From NCBI GenBank assembly GCA_022793335.1, contig JAAWCQ010000001.1:1-63426 (forward strand): a stretch of 63,426 bases of DNA, in the 5' to 3' direction. Source of the DNA: Clostridia bacterium. GTDB taxonomy: Bacteria > Bacillota > Clostridia > Christensenellales > UBA1242. This document shows positions 9,295 to 18,786 of this stretch, one piece after another. The first letter of the stretch is position 1; each line of letters opens with the position of its first letter. Made by a program: the position numbers and the translations under genes. The notes under the pieces were generated by a model. It did no database searches. It saw only the letters and a program-made list of their open reading frames with translations, and had not been told where the DNA came from.

Positions 9295-9447
9295 TTGATT
9301 CTACCTTCCTTCTATTATATTTTCTTTGGTTTTAAAACCTAGATATATTTTACTCTTTTTTTGTCTAACTTCCAAATAAAATGAAGCATTTTTATCTAAT
9401 TTTTAGATTTTTTTCAACAATTTTGTAAAATTTTCATAAGAAAGGTT

Positions 9448-10173
9448 ATGATATACAATTACAACGGAGTTGGGGTCTATTATGAAGTGAGGGGAAACAC
9501 CTCTCAAAGACCTATTATTTTTCTGCACGGCTGGGGAAGAAGCGGTCGTGATTTTGAAGATGTCGTCTCGCTTTTCCCAGAGCGCTCTTTTTTGCTGATT
9601 GATTTTCCGCCTTTTGGGGAAAGTTTACAAGAGCCGGAAGGGTGGAGCATATATACATATGTTGGAATGCTCATGTCTTTATGTGAACACTTAAAAATAT
9701 ATAGTGCTGACATTATTGGGCATTCTTTTGGCGGCAGAATAGCTATTATTTTATCTGCGGTCAAACGCTCACTTGTGCATTCGTGCATACTTGTTGACAG
9801 CGCTGGAATGAAGCCTAGGCGCTCTGTAAAATATAAGTTTAATCTTGTTAAATATAAATTATATAAAAAGCTTGGAATGAAAAAATTACGGAAAGGTTCT
9901 GCCGATTATGAAAGGCTTTCCCCTAGTATGAAAGAGACCTTCAAAAGCATTGTAAACACCTATCTTGAAGCTTATGCTCGAAAAATGTCCATCAAAACTT
10001 TGATTGTCTGGGGAAATCAAGATGAAGAAACCCCTATTTACATGGCAAAGCGGCTGAACAAACTTATCAAAAATTCCCAGCTGAAAATTTTGGATGGCGG
10101 ACATTTCTCTTTTATGGACTGCAGACTTGAATTTTACGCTATTATGAAAGAGTTTTTAAAGGAGGAAAAATGA
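9448..10173 (+). CDS. Alpha/beta hydrolase
   Basis: A 241-residue alpha/beta-hydrolase fold protein: oxyanion HGWG near residue 27, nucleophile elbow GHSFGG with Ser near 93, a probable acid in WGNQDEETP near 192 and catalytic His in GGHFSF near 218. The substrate is unknown. Its stop overlaps the start of the MurF-like gene (ATGA), so the two are translationally coupled, suggesting a cell-envelope substrate (inference). The start codon has an AAAGG site unusually close. Confidence 0.9.
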   Translation: MIYNYNGVGVYYEVRGNTSQRPIIFLHGWGRSGRDFEDVVSLFPERSFLLIDFPPFGESLQEPEGWSIYTYVGMLMSLCEHLKIYSADIIGHSFGGRIAIILSAVKRSLVHSCILVDSAGMKPRRSVKYKFNLVKYKLYKKLGMKKLRKGSADYERLSPSMKETFKSIVNTYLEAYARKMSIKTLIVWGNQDEETPIYMAKRLNKLIKNSQLKILDGGHFSFMDCRLEFYAIMKEFLKEEK

Positions 10174-11588
10174 TTTATTTCAGCATATGTGCATGTGTGA
10201 TTTTGTTCATGCTTCTCTCGTATATATTTATTAAAACCTATCAACTTTGTGGCTATCAGCCTCTTCCATTTTTGAAAAGCGTAATTGAGTTGAAGCTTGC
10301 CTATGGTGACAAAAATCGACTGGTTTTTACAAAACGCATGATAAGATTTATATTACTCCTCTTTTTGATAAGCACAGGAATTTTTATTTTAATCAATATT
10401 TATATCACCAATATATATCTGCTTCTTTTAGATATTCTTTTGATTTTTCTGTGCATGCCGCTTGTCATTGTTTTTGTGCACTATTTGATTTTGCCACTTG
10501 AAATTTTGATAAGAAAATATTTTATTTCAAAAGCAGCAAGAAAGCTTAAGAGAAAGATGATAATCAAAATTGGCATTACAGGAAGCTATGGCAAGACTTC
10601 TACTAAAAATATTTTGAAGGCCATCTTAGAAAAGAAATTTAAAGTTTGCGCCACTCCCAAAAATTACAACACAGAAATGGGACTCTCGAGGACTATACTT
10701 GAAAATCTCGAACGACAAGATGTTTTCATTGCAGAAATGGGGGCAAGGCACAAAGGAGATATCAAAGTGCTGGCAAAAATGGTGGAGCCTGACTATGCGA
10801 TTATCACTACCATTGGTGAGCAACATCTTGAGACTTTTAAAAATCTGAAGACGATTGAGGACACAAAATATGAGCTCGTCGAAGGCTTAAAAAACGATGG
10901 TGTTGCGGTGTTTAATGGCGACAGTCTTTCAAGTCGAAAGCTTTTTGAAAGATTTGAAGGCAAAAAGGAAATTACCAACCTGCCAAATAGTTTTGCCTAT
11001 GCAGAAAATATTTCAACCACTAGTGAAGGCTCAAAGTTTGAGCTTGTATTAAATGGCAAACGACTTGCTGTTCAAACTAAGCTTCTCGGAAAATGCAATA
11101 TAAACAATATTGTTACCGCGTCTGCTCTGGCTTATATTATGGGTGTTGGCGAAAGTGATATCGCCGATGCAATTTGCGATTTAGAGCCTACAAAGCACAG
11201 GCTTGAGCTTATGAAAAATAATTTTTGCACCATTATTGATGACTCTTATAATTCAAATATAATAGGAATGCAAGAGGCGCTTGAGGTGCTGTCAAAATTT
11301 GAAGGTAAAAAAATTGTTATCACACCCGGTCTTGTCGAGCTTGGCGCTGAACAATCTCAGGCTAACTTTAAACTTGGTGCCATGATTGCTGATGTGGCTG
11401 ATGAGCTTATCATCATGAATAAGGTAAATAAAAATGAAATTCTATCTGGTGCTATATCACATGGTTTTGATAGAAAGCGTATACATACGGCTGAAACTCG
11501 AAAGAAGCAAAAAGAGATTTTGGAAGGGCTTACTGAAAGTGGCTGCGTAATTCTTTTTGAAAATGATTTGCCAGATAACTATGATTAA
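10170..11588 (+). CDS. murF: Membrane-attached MurF-like Mur ligase
   Basis: The 472-residue protein has about three membrane segments in the first 120 residues, then a Mur-ligase body: P-loop GSYGKTSTK (near residue 136), the central-domain stretch IAEMGARHKGDI (near 190), and a C-terminal domain with DDSYNSN (near 358). MurF adds D-Ala-D-Ala to UDP-MurNAc-tripeptide. The N-terminal membrane extension is not in classical MurF but occurs in a MurF-like clade. Next to ddl, which makes its substrate, and with no other murF in view, it probably serves as MurF. Ribosome binding site AGGAGG. Confidence 0.8.
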   Translation: MIYFSICACVILFMLLSYIFIKTYQLCGYQPLPFLKSVIELKLAYGDKNRLVFTKRMIRFILLLFLISTGIFILINIYITNIYLLLLDILLIFLCMPLVIVFVHYLILPLEILIRKYFISKAARKLKRKMIIKIGITGSYGKTSTKNILKAILEKKFKVCATPKNYNTEMGLSRTILENLERQDVFIAEMGARHKGDIKVLAKMVEPDYAIITTIGEQHLETFKNLKTIEDTKYELVEGLKNDGVAVFNGDSLSSRKLFERFEGKKEITNLPNSFAYAENISTTSEGSKFELVLNGKRLAVQTKLLGKCNINNIVTASALAYIMGVGESDIADAICDLEPTKHRLELMKNNFCTIIDDSYNSNIIGMQEALEVLSKFEGKKIVITPGLVELGAEQSQANFKLGAMIADVADELIIMNKVNKNEILSGAISHGFDRKRIHTAETRKKQKEILEGLTESGCVILFENDLPDNYD

Positions 11589-11792
11589 ACTTAAATTTTG
11601 ACAATAAAAAAGAAAACTTTAAAAAGGTTTTTCAGGCTTTATTTTTTGAAAAATTAAAAGACAAAATGATAAAATTTTTACTAAAAAAGCTGGTAAAGAA
11701 AAGATAATTTAACAAAATATGGTCAATTCGACAATATATTTGCAAAAAAAGCGTGATTTTATTGAAAAATCACTAAATTAAAGGAGTTGATA

Positions 11793-12911
11793 GTGAAATA
11801 TATAGGTGTTTTTTATGGTGGAAAAAGTGTTGAACATGACATATCAATAATTACTGCTTTGCAGGCTATGAATGCAGCGCCAAAGGGCTGCTTTATGCTT
11901 CCAATTTACATTACCCCTGAAGGAAAAATGGTGACTGGTGACAATTTAAAACAGGCAACGACATATCTGAATTTTGCGAAAAATGTCAAAGGTTTGAAAG
12001 AAGTTGTTGTTCCAATTGGCAGTGGCGAGATTTGTTTATGCAAACGAAACAAGATGAAAACTCGTATAAAACTTGACTGCGCCCTTCTATGCAATCATGG
12101 TCATGGTGGTGAAGATGGAAGCTTGCAAGGATTATTAGAGCTGGCAGAAATTCCTTACACTTCTTGTTCGGTTTCATCAAGCGCAATGTGCATGGATAAA
12201 GATTTCACTAAGGTCTTTCTGCAGACAAATGGAATTGACACTCCAGCATATTTGCATATAAGCATAGACAGCTATAAAGATGAAAAGGAAAAATTCATCA
12301 AAGATGTGGAAGATTTTATTGGTTATCCTTGCATTGTTAAACCAACTAGGCTTGGCTCAAGTGTAGGTATTGGCATTTGTGCAAATGAGGCAGAGCTTGA
12401 GAGCAAAATTGAGGATGCTTTTAAGTTTGATAATAAGCTGGTTGTTGAAGAATATCTTTCTGGGGTGCGCGAATTTTGCTGTGCGGTAGTAAAAAATTCA
12501 GGAAAGCTTGTGGCAAGCAAAGTTTGTGAAGTTGTAAAAAGTGAGATTTACACTTTTGAAGAAAAATATATCAATCATAAAAAAGGTGAACAGAAGGTGA
12601 TATCAAAGGCACTTGAAAAAGCTATTAAAGATATGGCTGTTGCTTCATATAAAGCACTGGAATGTGATGGCGTTGTTCGAGTTGACTTTCTTTATGATGA
12701 AGAGAGTAAAAAGCTTTTTGTAAATGAGATAAACTCAATTCCTGGCTCACTTGCTTTTAATCTGTTTGAAACCTCTTTCGCTGACCTTTTGATGACCCTG
12801 TTTAATGAAGCGAAGGCGAGAGGGGATAGTAAGAAAACCATTGTCTATAAGTTTAATTCTAAAGCAATAGAAAAGTATATTGAAATGACTTCGGGTTTTA
12901 AAGTGAAATAG
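11793..12911 (+). CDS. ddl: D-alanine--D-alanine ligase
   Basis: An ATP-grasp ligase of 372 residues: GVFYGGKSVEHDIS at the N-terminus, HGHGGEDGSLQG near 105, KPTRLGSSVGIG near 185, and the metal-binding VNEINSIPGS near 310. It makes the D-Ala-D-Ala dipeptide for MurF in the cytoplasm. The GTG at 11793 is preferred to an upstream TTG because the AAAGGAG site is six bases before it. 204 bases separate it from the MurF-like gene. Confidence 0.96.
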   Translation: MKYIGVFYGGKSVEHDISIITALQAMNAAPKGCFMLPIYITPEGKMVTGDNLKQATTYLNFAKNVKGLKEVVVPIGSGEICLCKRNKMKTRIKLDCALLCNHGHGGEDGSLQGLLELAEIPYTSCSVSSSAMCMDKDFTKVFLQTNGIDTPAYLHISIDSYKDEKEKFIKDVEDFIGYPCIVKPTRLGSSVGIGICANEAELESKIEDAFKFDNKLVVEEYLSGVREFCCAVVKNSGKLVASKVCEVVKSEIYTFEEKYINHKKGEQKVISKALEKAIKDMAVASYKALECDGVVRVDFLYDEESKKLFVNEINSIPGSLAFNLFETSFADLLMTLFNEAKARGDSKKTIVYKFNSKAIEKYIEMTSGFKVK

Positions 12912-13034
12912 ATAATTTAGTGATTTTGACAAAAAAATCGTTAAAAAACGCATAAAAAGTACAAAAAATCATGAAAATGCTGCGAAAAAGACAATTTTAA
13001 GAAAAATAAAAAAGAAAAGAGGTTGGCAGAGAAG

Positions 13035-14513
13035 ATGAATTTATTAAGTTTATTAAGAGATGTAGAGTGCGAACAAATTGACAAAAGCTTGTTTGAAAAA
13101 GATATCAAGGATATCAAAATCGACCATCGTCAAGTTGAAAAAGGTGATGTTTATATTGCAATGAGGGGCAGTCAATTTAATGGCAATGACTTTGCATCGC
13201 TTGCGCTTGAAAAAGGCGCAGCGTGCGTTGTAAGTGATGAGCTTGAAAGCGGTGAAAAAGTTGTCAATGTAAGAGATGTCCGCTCTGCTTATGCGCTTAT
13301 GTCCAAAAACTTTTTTGGCAGAGTTTGTGACAATCTTCGTATTATTGCAATTACTGGCACAAATGGAAAAACCACTGTTTGCAACACTATTGCTGACATG
13401 CTTAGAGGTGCGGGTTATAAAGTAGGGGTTATCGGAACACTTGGTGCGAAGGTTGATGGTGAATTTGAAGATACAGGTTTTACCACTCCAGACCCATACA
13501 AACTGCACTCGATTTTTGCAAATATGAATGGCAAAGGAGTTGACTTTGTTGTTATGGAGGCCTCCGCTCATGCGCTTGCTCTCAATAAACTTGATGGCAT
13601 AAGGTTTGAAATGGGTGTGCTTACAAATATCACAGAAGACCATCTTGACTTTTTTGAAAATATGGATGATTATGCCGATGCAAAGCTGAAGCTGTTTGAA
13701 AAAGGAAGAACAACTCTTGGAATTTATTGCGCTGACAAAGCTTACACTGACAGATTGCTTGAAAAATCTGGCGTCAATTTGCTGAGTTATGGCTTTACAA
13801 GCGATTGTGATTATGCGGGCAGGATTTTTGAGAAAAATTTCTCTGGAAGTCATTTTGCATGCACAGATTATAAAGGAAATATTTTTGATGTAAAAACCAA
13901 GTTGGTCGGCAGCTTTAATGTTGAAAATGCCTTAGCAGCGATTGCCGTTTGCAAAAATTTGGGATTGAGCAATTGGAACATTCTTGAAGGGCTAAACGCG
14001 ATTAAGGCAGTTGAAGGAAGGTTTAACACAATAAGCACTGGCAAAGCGAACATTGTAATAGATTTTGCCCACACGCCAGACGGACTTGAGAAGGTGCTTC
14101 AAACGGCGAGAGAAATTTCAGATGGCAAAGTTGTGGCAATTTTCGGATGTGGTGGAAACCGTGACAAGCAAAAAAGACCTATTATGGGAAGGATTGCCTC
14201 TCAACAAGCGGATGAGATTATTCTCACAAGTGATAATCCTCGTTTTGAAGACCCAAATGCAATTATTTCACAGATTAAAAAAGGAGTGAAAGGCCCTTGC
14301 AAAGTTTTGCCGAACAGAAAAAAGGCGATAGAATATGCTTTGGAAAATTATCAAAATGGGCAGACAATTGTTATTGCAGGCAAGGGTGCTGAAAAATATC
14401 AAGAGATAAATGGAGTAAAATATCCTTACAGCGATTTTGATGTTGTTAGAGAGGTCTTGAAAGGTCAAAAAAAAATTATAAATAGAGAAGATTATTTTCT
14501 TGACAAAGACTAA
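13035..14513 (+). CDS. murE: UDP-MurNAc-tripeptide synthetase (DAP-adding)
   Basis: A full-length MurE of 492 residues: P-loop TGTNGKTT near 106, the carbamylated-lysine region DYADAKLKLF near 215, and DNPR near 401. The DNPR motif is the known signature for meso-diaminopimelate rather than lysine. The ATG at 13035 gives the usual MNLLSLLRD start; a TTG four codons upstream is less likely. It acts in the cytoplasm after MurD. A decayed VR-like copy fills part of the spacer to mraY. Confidence 0.97.
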   Translation: MNLLSLLRDVECEQIDKSLFEKDIKDIKIDHRQVEKGDVYIAMRGSQFNGNDFASLALEKGAACVVSDELESGEKVVNVRDVRSAYALMSKNFFGRVCDNLRIIAITGTNGKTTVCNTIADMLRGAGYKVGVIGTLGAKVDGEFEDTGFTTPDPYKLHSIFANMNGKGVDFVVMEASAHALALNKLDGIRFEMGVLTNITEDHLDFFENMDDYADAKLKLFEKGRTTLGIYCADKAYTDRLLEKSGVNLLSYGFTSDCDYAGRIFEKNFSGSHFACTDYKGNIFDVKTKLVGSFNVENALAAIAVCKNLGLSNWNILEGLNAIKAVEGRFNTISTGKANIVIDFAHTPDGLEKVLQTAREISDGKVVAIFGCGGNRDKQKRPIMGRIASQQADEIILTSDNPRFEDPNAIISQIKKGVKGPCKVLPNRKKAIEYALENYQNGQTIVIAGKGAEKYQEINGVKYPYSDFDVVREVLKGQKKIINREDYFLDKD

Positions 14514-14576
14514 GACCAACTAAAATAAGCTTTAATTTAATGTTTTTGACAAAATAATCGTAAAAAAATATGAGTT

Positions 14577-14695
14577 GCTTTCTTGGCTCCGTTCGGGCAG
14601 AAGTAATACTGCTAACTATGCATACTATCCACTATCTCTATGACGCCTCGAATAGTAGCAAATATGTAAGCAATTCCCGCGCTGTGCGGCTTGCG
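14577..14695 (+). pseudogene. Orphan DGR variable-repeat relic
   Basis: This stretch between murE and mraY aligns along its length with the template repeat at 44784-44905 and the variable repeat at 46180-46301. Both ends are well conserved (TTCTTGGCTCCGTTCGGGC at the left, GCTGTGCGGC at the right). It shares an exact run, GCTAACTATGCATACTAT, with the VR, including three A-to-T changes relative to the TR, so it descends from a mutagenised copy. It also has changes at non-adenine positions and a one-base insertion that breaks the SWLRSG...SRAVR reading frame. No lectin or InlB-repeat sequence surrounds it. It is therefore a dead fragment. Confidence 0.85.
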
Positions 14696-14813
14696 TTCTG
14701 CCTAAAAGAAAAAAACTGTTTTTATTTGCAGGCTTTAAAACAAGAAACTTGAAAAGACATGAAAGAAATTTAATAAGTTGCAGAAAATATTCATATAGTA
14801 GTGTGAGGTGAAT

Positions 14814-15773
14814 ATGTTGAATTTCTTTCTTGTCTTTTTAGTTGGGCTTGTCAGTGCAATTGTATTTGGCATTCCTATTTTAAAACTTTGCAAAAGATTT
14901 CATCTTTCTCAGACCATTCTTCACTATGTGGACAAGCATGCTGGAAAGAGTGGTACTGCAACAATGGGCGGATGGATATTTATTGTTGCCACAATTTTTT
15001 CGGCTCCATTTTTCTTAAGAGGAGATTTTCTTTATTCAATTTTAATCTTGCTTGTCATGTTGGGCTATGGCTTACTTGGCTTTCTGGACGATTTCATAAA
15101 AATCAAATGGCACAAAAATGAAGGCTTGAAACCCTATCAAAAAATCATTGGGCAGGTTGGTCTTTCGCTTATTATCGGTCTTTTTGTATACTTCAACATT
15201 GGCGGAACGCTTGACTTTTTTGGACTTAAGTTGAATTTGGGCTGGTTTATAATTCCATTTGTGGTAGTTTTCTTTGTTGCAGTGACAAATTCTGTAAACC
15301 TTACTGATGGACTTGATGGACTTGCAAGTGGCGTAAGTCATGTCTATCTTCTATTCTTTGGAGCCATTCTTGCTTTGCTTGGATATTACAATTATTCAAT
15401 AATAGCATTTGCTATGGCTGGCGCGCTTTTAGGATTTCTGCTGTTCAATGGCTTTCCTGCTAAAATTTTTATGGGGGATACAGGCTCGCTGGCTATTGGC
15501 GGACTGCTTGCCTGTCTTTGTGTTTTCACAGGACTGGAGCTTATTCTTGCTATCATTGGAATTATGTTTGTCTTGTCAGCAGTGAGTGATATCTTGCAGG
15601 TTGGATATTATAAAAAGACGCACAAACGAATATTTAAAATGGCACCTCTTCATCACCATTTTGAACAGCTTGGCGTGCATGAAAACCGCATTGTTCTTTC
15701 TTATGTAGTGATTACTCTTCTATGTGGAATGGGTGTGCTTCTTGGTTATATGGCTGTAATTGGAATATTATAA
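14814..15773 (+). CDS. mraY: Phospho-MurNAc-pentapeptide transferase
   Basis: A 319-residue polytopic membrane protein with about ten segments. MraY motifs are present: KHAGKSGTATMGG near 44, GFLDDFIK near 86, NLTDGLDGLA near 162, FMGDTGSLAIGG near 218 and PLHHHFE near 277. It forms lipid I on the inner membrane face. The ATG at 14814 follows GAGGTGA, a spacing also seen at spoIIGA. The frame upstream has a GTG but no better site. Confidence 0.96.
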   Translation: MLNFFLVFLVGLVSAIVFGIPILKLCKRFHLSQTILHYVDKHAGKSGTATMGGWIFIVATIFSAPFFLRGDFLYSILILLVMLGYGLLGFLDDFIKIKWHKNEGLKPYQKIIGQVGLSLIIGLFVYFNIGGTLDFFGLKLNLGWFIIPFVVVFFVAVTNSVNLTDGLDGLASGVSHVYLLFFGAILALLGYYNYSIIAFAMAGALLGFLLFNGFPAKIFMGDTGSLAIGGLLACLCVFTGLELILAIIGIMFVLSAVSDILQVGYYKKTHKRIFKMAPLHHHFEQLGVHENRIVLSYVVITLLCGMGVLLGYMAVIGIL

Positions 15774-15843
15774 AAAATGAAGAATTTGAAATAATTTAAT
15801 AAAAATTCGTTAAAAACGCAAAAAAAACATTAAAAAACAGATT

Positions 15844-15879
15844 AAAATGCTTAATTTTTCATAAAATAAGCATTTTTTT
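15844..15879 (+). terminator. Intrinsic terminator after mraY
   Basis: AAAATGCTTA pairs with TAAGCATTTT over an AT loop and is followed by T residues. Confidence 0.75.
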
Positions 15880-16030
15880 GTTTTTATATTGATTAAAAAA
15901 GTTTAATCAAATTCAGAAATAAATATCTTTTTTATAAATTTTACGAAGGTTTTTTGTAGTTGTAAATAATAAGTTTTAAAAGCGTTTATTAAAGGTGGAA
16001 TAAGTATAATTTAAGCAAGTTGTTTATAGG

Positions 16031-16059
16031 TTTAAACTATCAAACTTTTTCATTATAAT
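16031..16059 (+). promoter_or_regulatory. Candidate murD promoter
   Basis: TTTAAA and TATAAT (16054-16059) are 17 bases apart. The -10 touches an in-frame ATG at 16060, which would lie upstream of the predicted transcript start, so it supports the downstream murD start at 16126. Confidence 0.5.
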
Positions 16060-16125
16060 ATGGAAGCATATTTCGACAAAATTGCCCGTATATTAAAATA
16101 TAATATTAAGTATAGTGAGGATGCA

Positions 16126-17436
16126 ATGTTGAATGTTAAAGGAAAAAATGTGCTTGTATATGGGATGGGGATAAGTGGACAGGCGGCTTGCAAATTGTTG
16201 CATGACGAGGGCGCTTGCGTTTCGACTTTTGATGATGAGGGCAGGTTTATTTCATATTTTACTTATGAAAAAAATCCAATGCTTAAAAGGTATGATTTTG
16301 TTGTGGTAAGCCCGGGCATAAAGGTGCTTGGAAATCAACTTATCTCTCATTTTGTTATGTCAGGCACTAAGGTGATAAGTGAGCTTGACCTTGGCTTCAG
16401 CTTTTGCAGAGGAAAAGTGATTGGAATTACTGGCACCAATGGAAAAACGACAGTTACATCACTCGTTGGAGACATATTTAAAAAAGCGGGTAGAAAAACT
16501 TTTGTTTGTGGAAATATTGGTTTGCCTATTTGTTCAATCGCTCCAAAAACTGACGACGAAAGTGTGATTGTTTGCGAAGTGAGCAATTTTCAACTTGAGC
16601 TTTCATCCATGTTTAAAGCTGGCATTGCTTGTGTTTTAAATCTTGCGCCTGACCATATTGATAGGCATGGAAGCTTTGAAGAATATCTGCGTGTGAAAGG
16701 TAAAATTTTATCACATAGCCGAAGCCAAAGAGTTGTGCTTAATTATGATGATGAGATGGTGAATAAATTGCAAATTAACAGAAAAACGCTATTTTTTTCA
16801 AAAAATCCGCTAAATAAAGGCGTTTTTGTCAAAAATAATGCCATTTTTTATAATAAAGTCAAAGTTATGCCATTAAGTGAAATTCCTCTTTTTGGAGAGA
16901 AAAATCTTGAGAATGTGCTTGCTGCCATTTCTGTTTCGGTGCTGCAAAAAATCAAGCCGAGTGTAATAAGAAGTGCTGTCAATGCCTTTAAAGCCCCACC
17001 TCATAGAATAGAATATCTTGGGCAGGTGAATGGAGCGGATGTCTTTGATGATTCAAAAGCGACAAACATTTCTTCCACTATTTCAGCTGTGGGCTCACTG
17101 GGTGAAAGGGGGCTTGTTTTAATGCTTGGTGGCTGCAATAAAGGTTTTGTCTTTGATGAAATTTTTAATAAGGGTTGGGACTTTGAAAAACTTATTTGCT
17201 TTGGAGAGGCTGGTCATGAGATTTTTGAAACTGCTTCCAAGTATGGCTATAGCCCGCTTCTGTTTCCTACTATGAAGGCGGCAACATATTATGTTAAAGA
17301 AAATGCTCAAAGTGGTCAGAAGATATTATTGTCGCCAGCATGTTCGAGCTTTGATGAATTTGCCTCCTATGCTGTCAGAGGAGAGGTTTTTAAGGAGATA
17401 ATGTTTGGAGATGTTAAACAAATTGAAATGTCATAA
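16126..17436 (+). CDS. murD: UDP-MurNAc-alanine--D-glutamate ligase
   Basis: The 436-residue protein has the N-terminal Rossmann glycine motif GMGISG, P-loop TGTNGKTT near 103, LNLAPDHIDRHGS near 178 and DDSKATN near 305, all typical of MurD. It adds D-Glu to UDP-MurNAc-L-Ala. The ATG at 16126 (GAGG site) gives the normal N-terminus; an ATG 22 codons upstream abuts a -10 element and is unlikely. The end overlaps the ftsW start by 26 bases. Confidence 0.95.
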   Translation: MLNVKGKNVLVYGMGISGQAACKLLHDEGACVSTFDDEGRFISYFTYEKNPMLKRYDFVVVSPGIKVLGNQLISHFVMSGTKVISELDLGFSFCRGKVIGITGTNGKTTVTSLVGDIFKKAGRKTFVCGNIGLPICSIAPKTDDESVIVCEVSNFQLELSSMFKAGIACVLNLAPDHIDRHGSFEEYLRVKGKILSHSRSQRVVLNYDDEMVNKLQINRKTLFFSKNPLNKGVFVKNNAIFYNKVKVMPLSEIPLFGEKNLENVLAAISVSVLQKIKPSVIRSAVNAFKAPPHRIEYLGQVNGADVFDDSKATNISSTISAVGSLGERGLVLMLGGCNKGFVFDEIFNKGWDFEKLICFGEAGHEIFETASKYGYSPLLFPTMKAATYYVKENAQSGQKILLSPACSSFDEFASYAVRGEVFKEIMFGDVKQIEMS

Positions 17437-18589
17437 AAAGGTTGGCAGTCTCAAGGATATTTTAATCATTGCTGGCATTGTCATCTTTCTGTCCTCGTTT
17501 GGTTGCCTTATGGTTTACAGTGCCAGTTTTTATAGTGCTGAATATCATTTTGGAAACAAATATTTTTTCCTTTTTAAACAAATTATGGGCGTAGTAATGG
17601 GCGTGGCTGCAATGCTGTTTTTTACATTTTTTGACTATCACAATCTTAAACGAATGAAATGGTGGATTGTGATTGGCACCTTTGTTTTGCTTGCGCTTGT
17701 GTTTGTGCCTGGGCTTGGAATTGAAAGTTATGGCGCAAAACGCTGGGTTTCTATCCTTGGCTTTTCAATTCAACCATCAGAAGTGGCTAAGTTTGCACTG
17801 GTGATTTTTGTTTCAGCTTATCTATCTGATAATCACGAAAAGGTGAAAACGCTTAAAGGGCTTATGCCTGTTTTGATTGTAGGTGGGCTTATGTGTCTGC
17901 TTGTAATGATTGAGCCAAGCATGAGCGTGACTATGTGCATTGCCTTTGTCACTCTTTTTATGCTGATAATCGGCGGTATGAGCAAAAAGCACACTCTTAT
18001 GTTCTCCATTCCAGCAGCAGCGTTTGTGCCTGTTCTTATTTTAATTGAGCCCTATCGTTTGAAAAGACTTATGGCTTTCATAGACCCATGGGCGTCGCCG
18101 CAGGGAGAGGGTTTTCAACTTATCCAATCGCTATACTCGCTTGGAGATGGTGGTTTGTTTGGTGTAGGAATATTCAATTCGCGACAAAAATTTCTCTTCT
18201 TGCCTTTCGCTGAGTCTGACTTTATTCTGTCAATTATTGGCGAGGAAATAGGATTTATTGGCACAACTTTCTTGCTTTCTTTGTTTTTATTTTTGACATA
18301 TAAACTCATCAAAATTGGCTTAAATGCTAAAGATAGATTTGGTGCCATGCTTGCCTGTGGAGTGGCTTTTATTATAGCCGTTCAAACCCTTCTTAATGTC
18401 GCAGTTGTGACAGGCTCTATTCCTCCGACAGGACTTCCGCTTCCTTTTATTTCAAGTGGTGGCACTTCTGTAATGGTGTTTATGGCAGGTGTTGGAATAT
18501 GTCTTAATATTCTCAGACAAAGCAAAGGAGAAAACTATAAAATAATAAAATTTAAGAAAATTAAACAAAAAAAGCTGAAAAATGCTTAA
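17411..18589 (+). CDS. ftsW: Lipid II polymerase FtsW (SEDS family)
   Basis: A ten-segment SEDS protein of 392 residues. Family features include KRWVSILGFSIQPSEVAK near 110, the essential Asp in FIDPWASPQGEGFQ near 220, FAESDFILSIIGEEIG near 258 and PPTGLPLPFISSGGTS near 335. FtsW polymerises septal glycan with a partner PBP. The start lies inside the end of murD, implying translational coupling. murG and murC, which often follow ftsW, are missing here. Confidence 0.95.
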   Translation: MLNKLKCHKKVGSLKDILIIAGIVIFLSSFGCLMVYSASFYSAEYHFGNKYFFLFKQIMGVVMGVAAMLFFTFFDYHNLKRMKWWIVIGTFVLLALVFVPGLGIESYGAKRWVSILGFSIQPSEVAKFALVIFVSAYLSDNHEKVKTLKGLMPVLIVGGLMCLLVMIEPSMSVTMCIAFVTLFMLIIGGMSKKHTLMFSIPAAAFVPVLILIEPYRLKRLMAFIDPWASPQGEGFQLIQSLYSLGDGGLFGVGIFNSRQKFLFLPFAESDFILSIIGEEIGFIGTTFLLSLFLFLTYKLIKIGLNAKDRFGAMLACGVAFIIAVQTLLNVAVVTGSIPPTGLPLPFISSGGTSVMVFMAGVGICLNILRQSKGENYKIIKFKKIKQKKLKNA

Positions 18590-18615
18590 AATTTGGTTAA
18601 AAAAAGCGAATTTTT

Positions 18616-18705
18616 CTTTATTTTTAGTAAATTATTGAATTTATGACATAAAAAACAACTCTTTATTTTTAGTAAATTATTGAATTTATGACATAAAAAA
18701 CAACT
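18616..18705. repeat. Perfect tandem duplication, 2 x 45 bp
   Basis: Bases 18616-18660 and 18661-18705 are identical, starting cttta and ending acaact. The second copy supplies the left arm of the terminator that follows. The unit has no coding potential. Confidence 0.95.
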
Positions 18706-18767
18706 CTTGATTTTATGCTTAATTTTATTTAAGAATCATAAAAAATATGCAAGAGTTGTTTTTTTTT
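18695..18767. terminator. Bidirectional terminator between ftsW and the TM2 gene
   Basis: A long stem with CAACTCTTG/CAAGAGTTG at its core and A/T extensions closes a 40-base loop that itself has an inner TTTTATG/CATAAAA pair. Poly-A and poly-T flanks suit both convergent genes. Confidence 0.75.
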
Positions 18768-18786
18768 CATGGCAATTTGGTTTTGT

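Larger units (their letters stand above)
15774..16125. other. Gene-free region upstream of murD
   Basis: This 352-base stretch holds the mraY terminator and the murD promoter. The rest is A/T-rich. A short phrase (ttcgttaaaaacgcaaaaaa) resembles sequences after ddl and after spoIIGA. Confidence 0.6.

Noticed and set aside
12926-12945. TTGACA after ddl (and a similar one after murE) as promoters for the next genes
   Set aside because: No acceptable -10 lies 16-18 bases downstream in either place.
14570-14752. Small plus-strand open frame between murE and mraY
   Set aside because: Its first part is the VR relic read out of frame; only after the one-base insertion does it match SRAVR. It is not a functional gene.
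16060-16125. Upstream ATG as the murD start
   Set aside because: It abuts a TATAAT element, so it would not be in the transcript; the downstream ATG gives the family's N-terminus.
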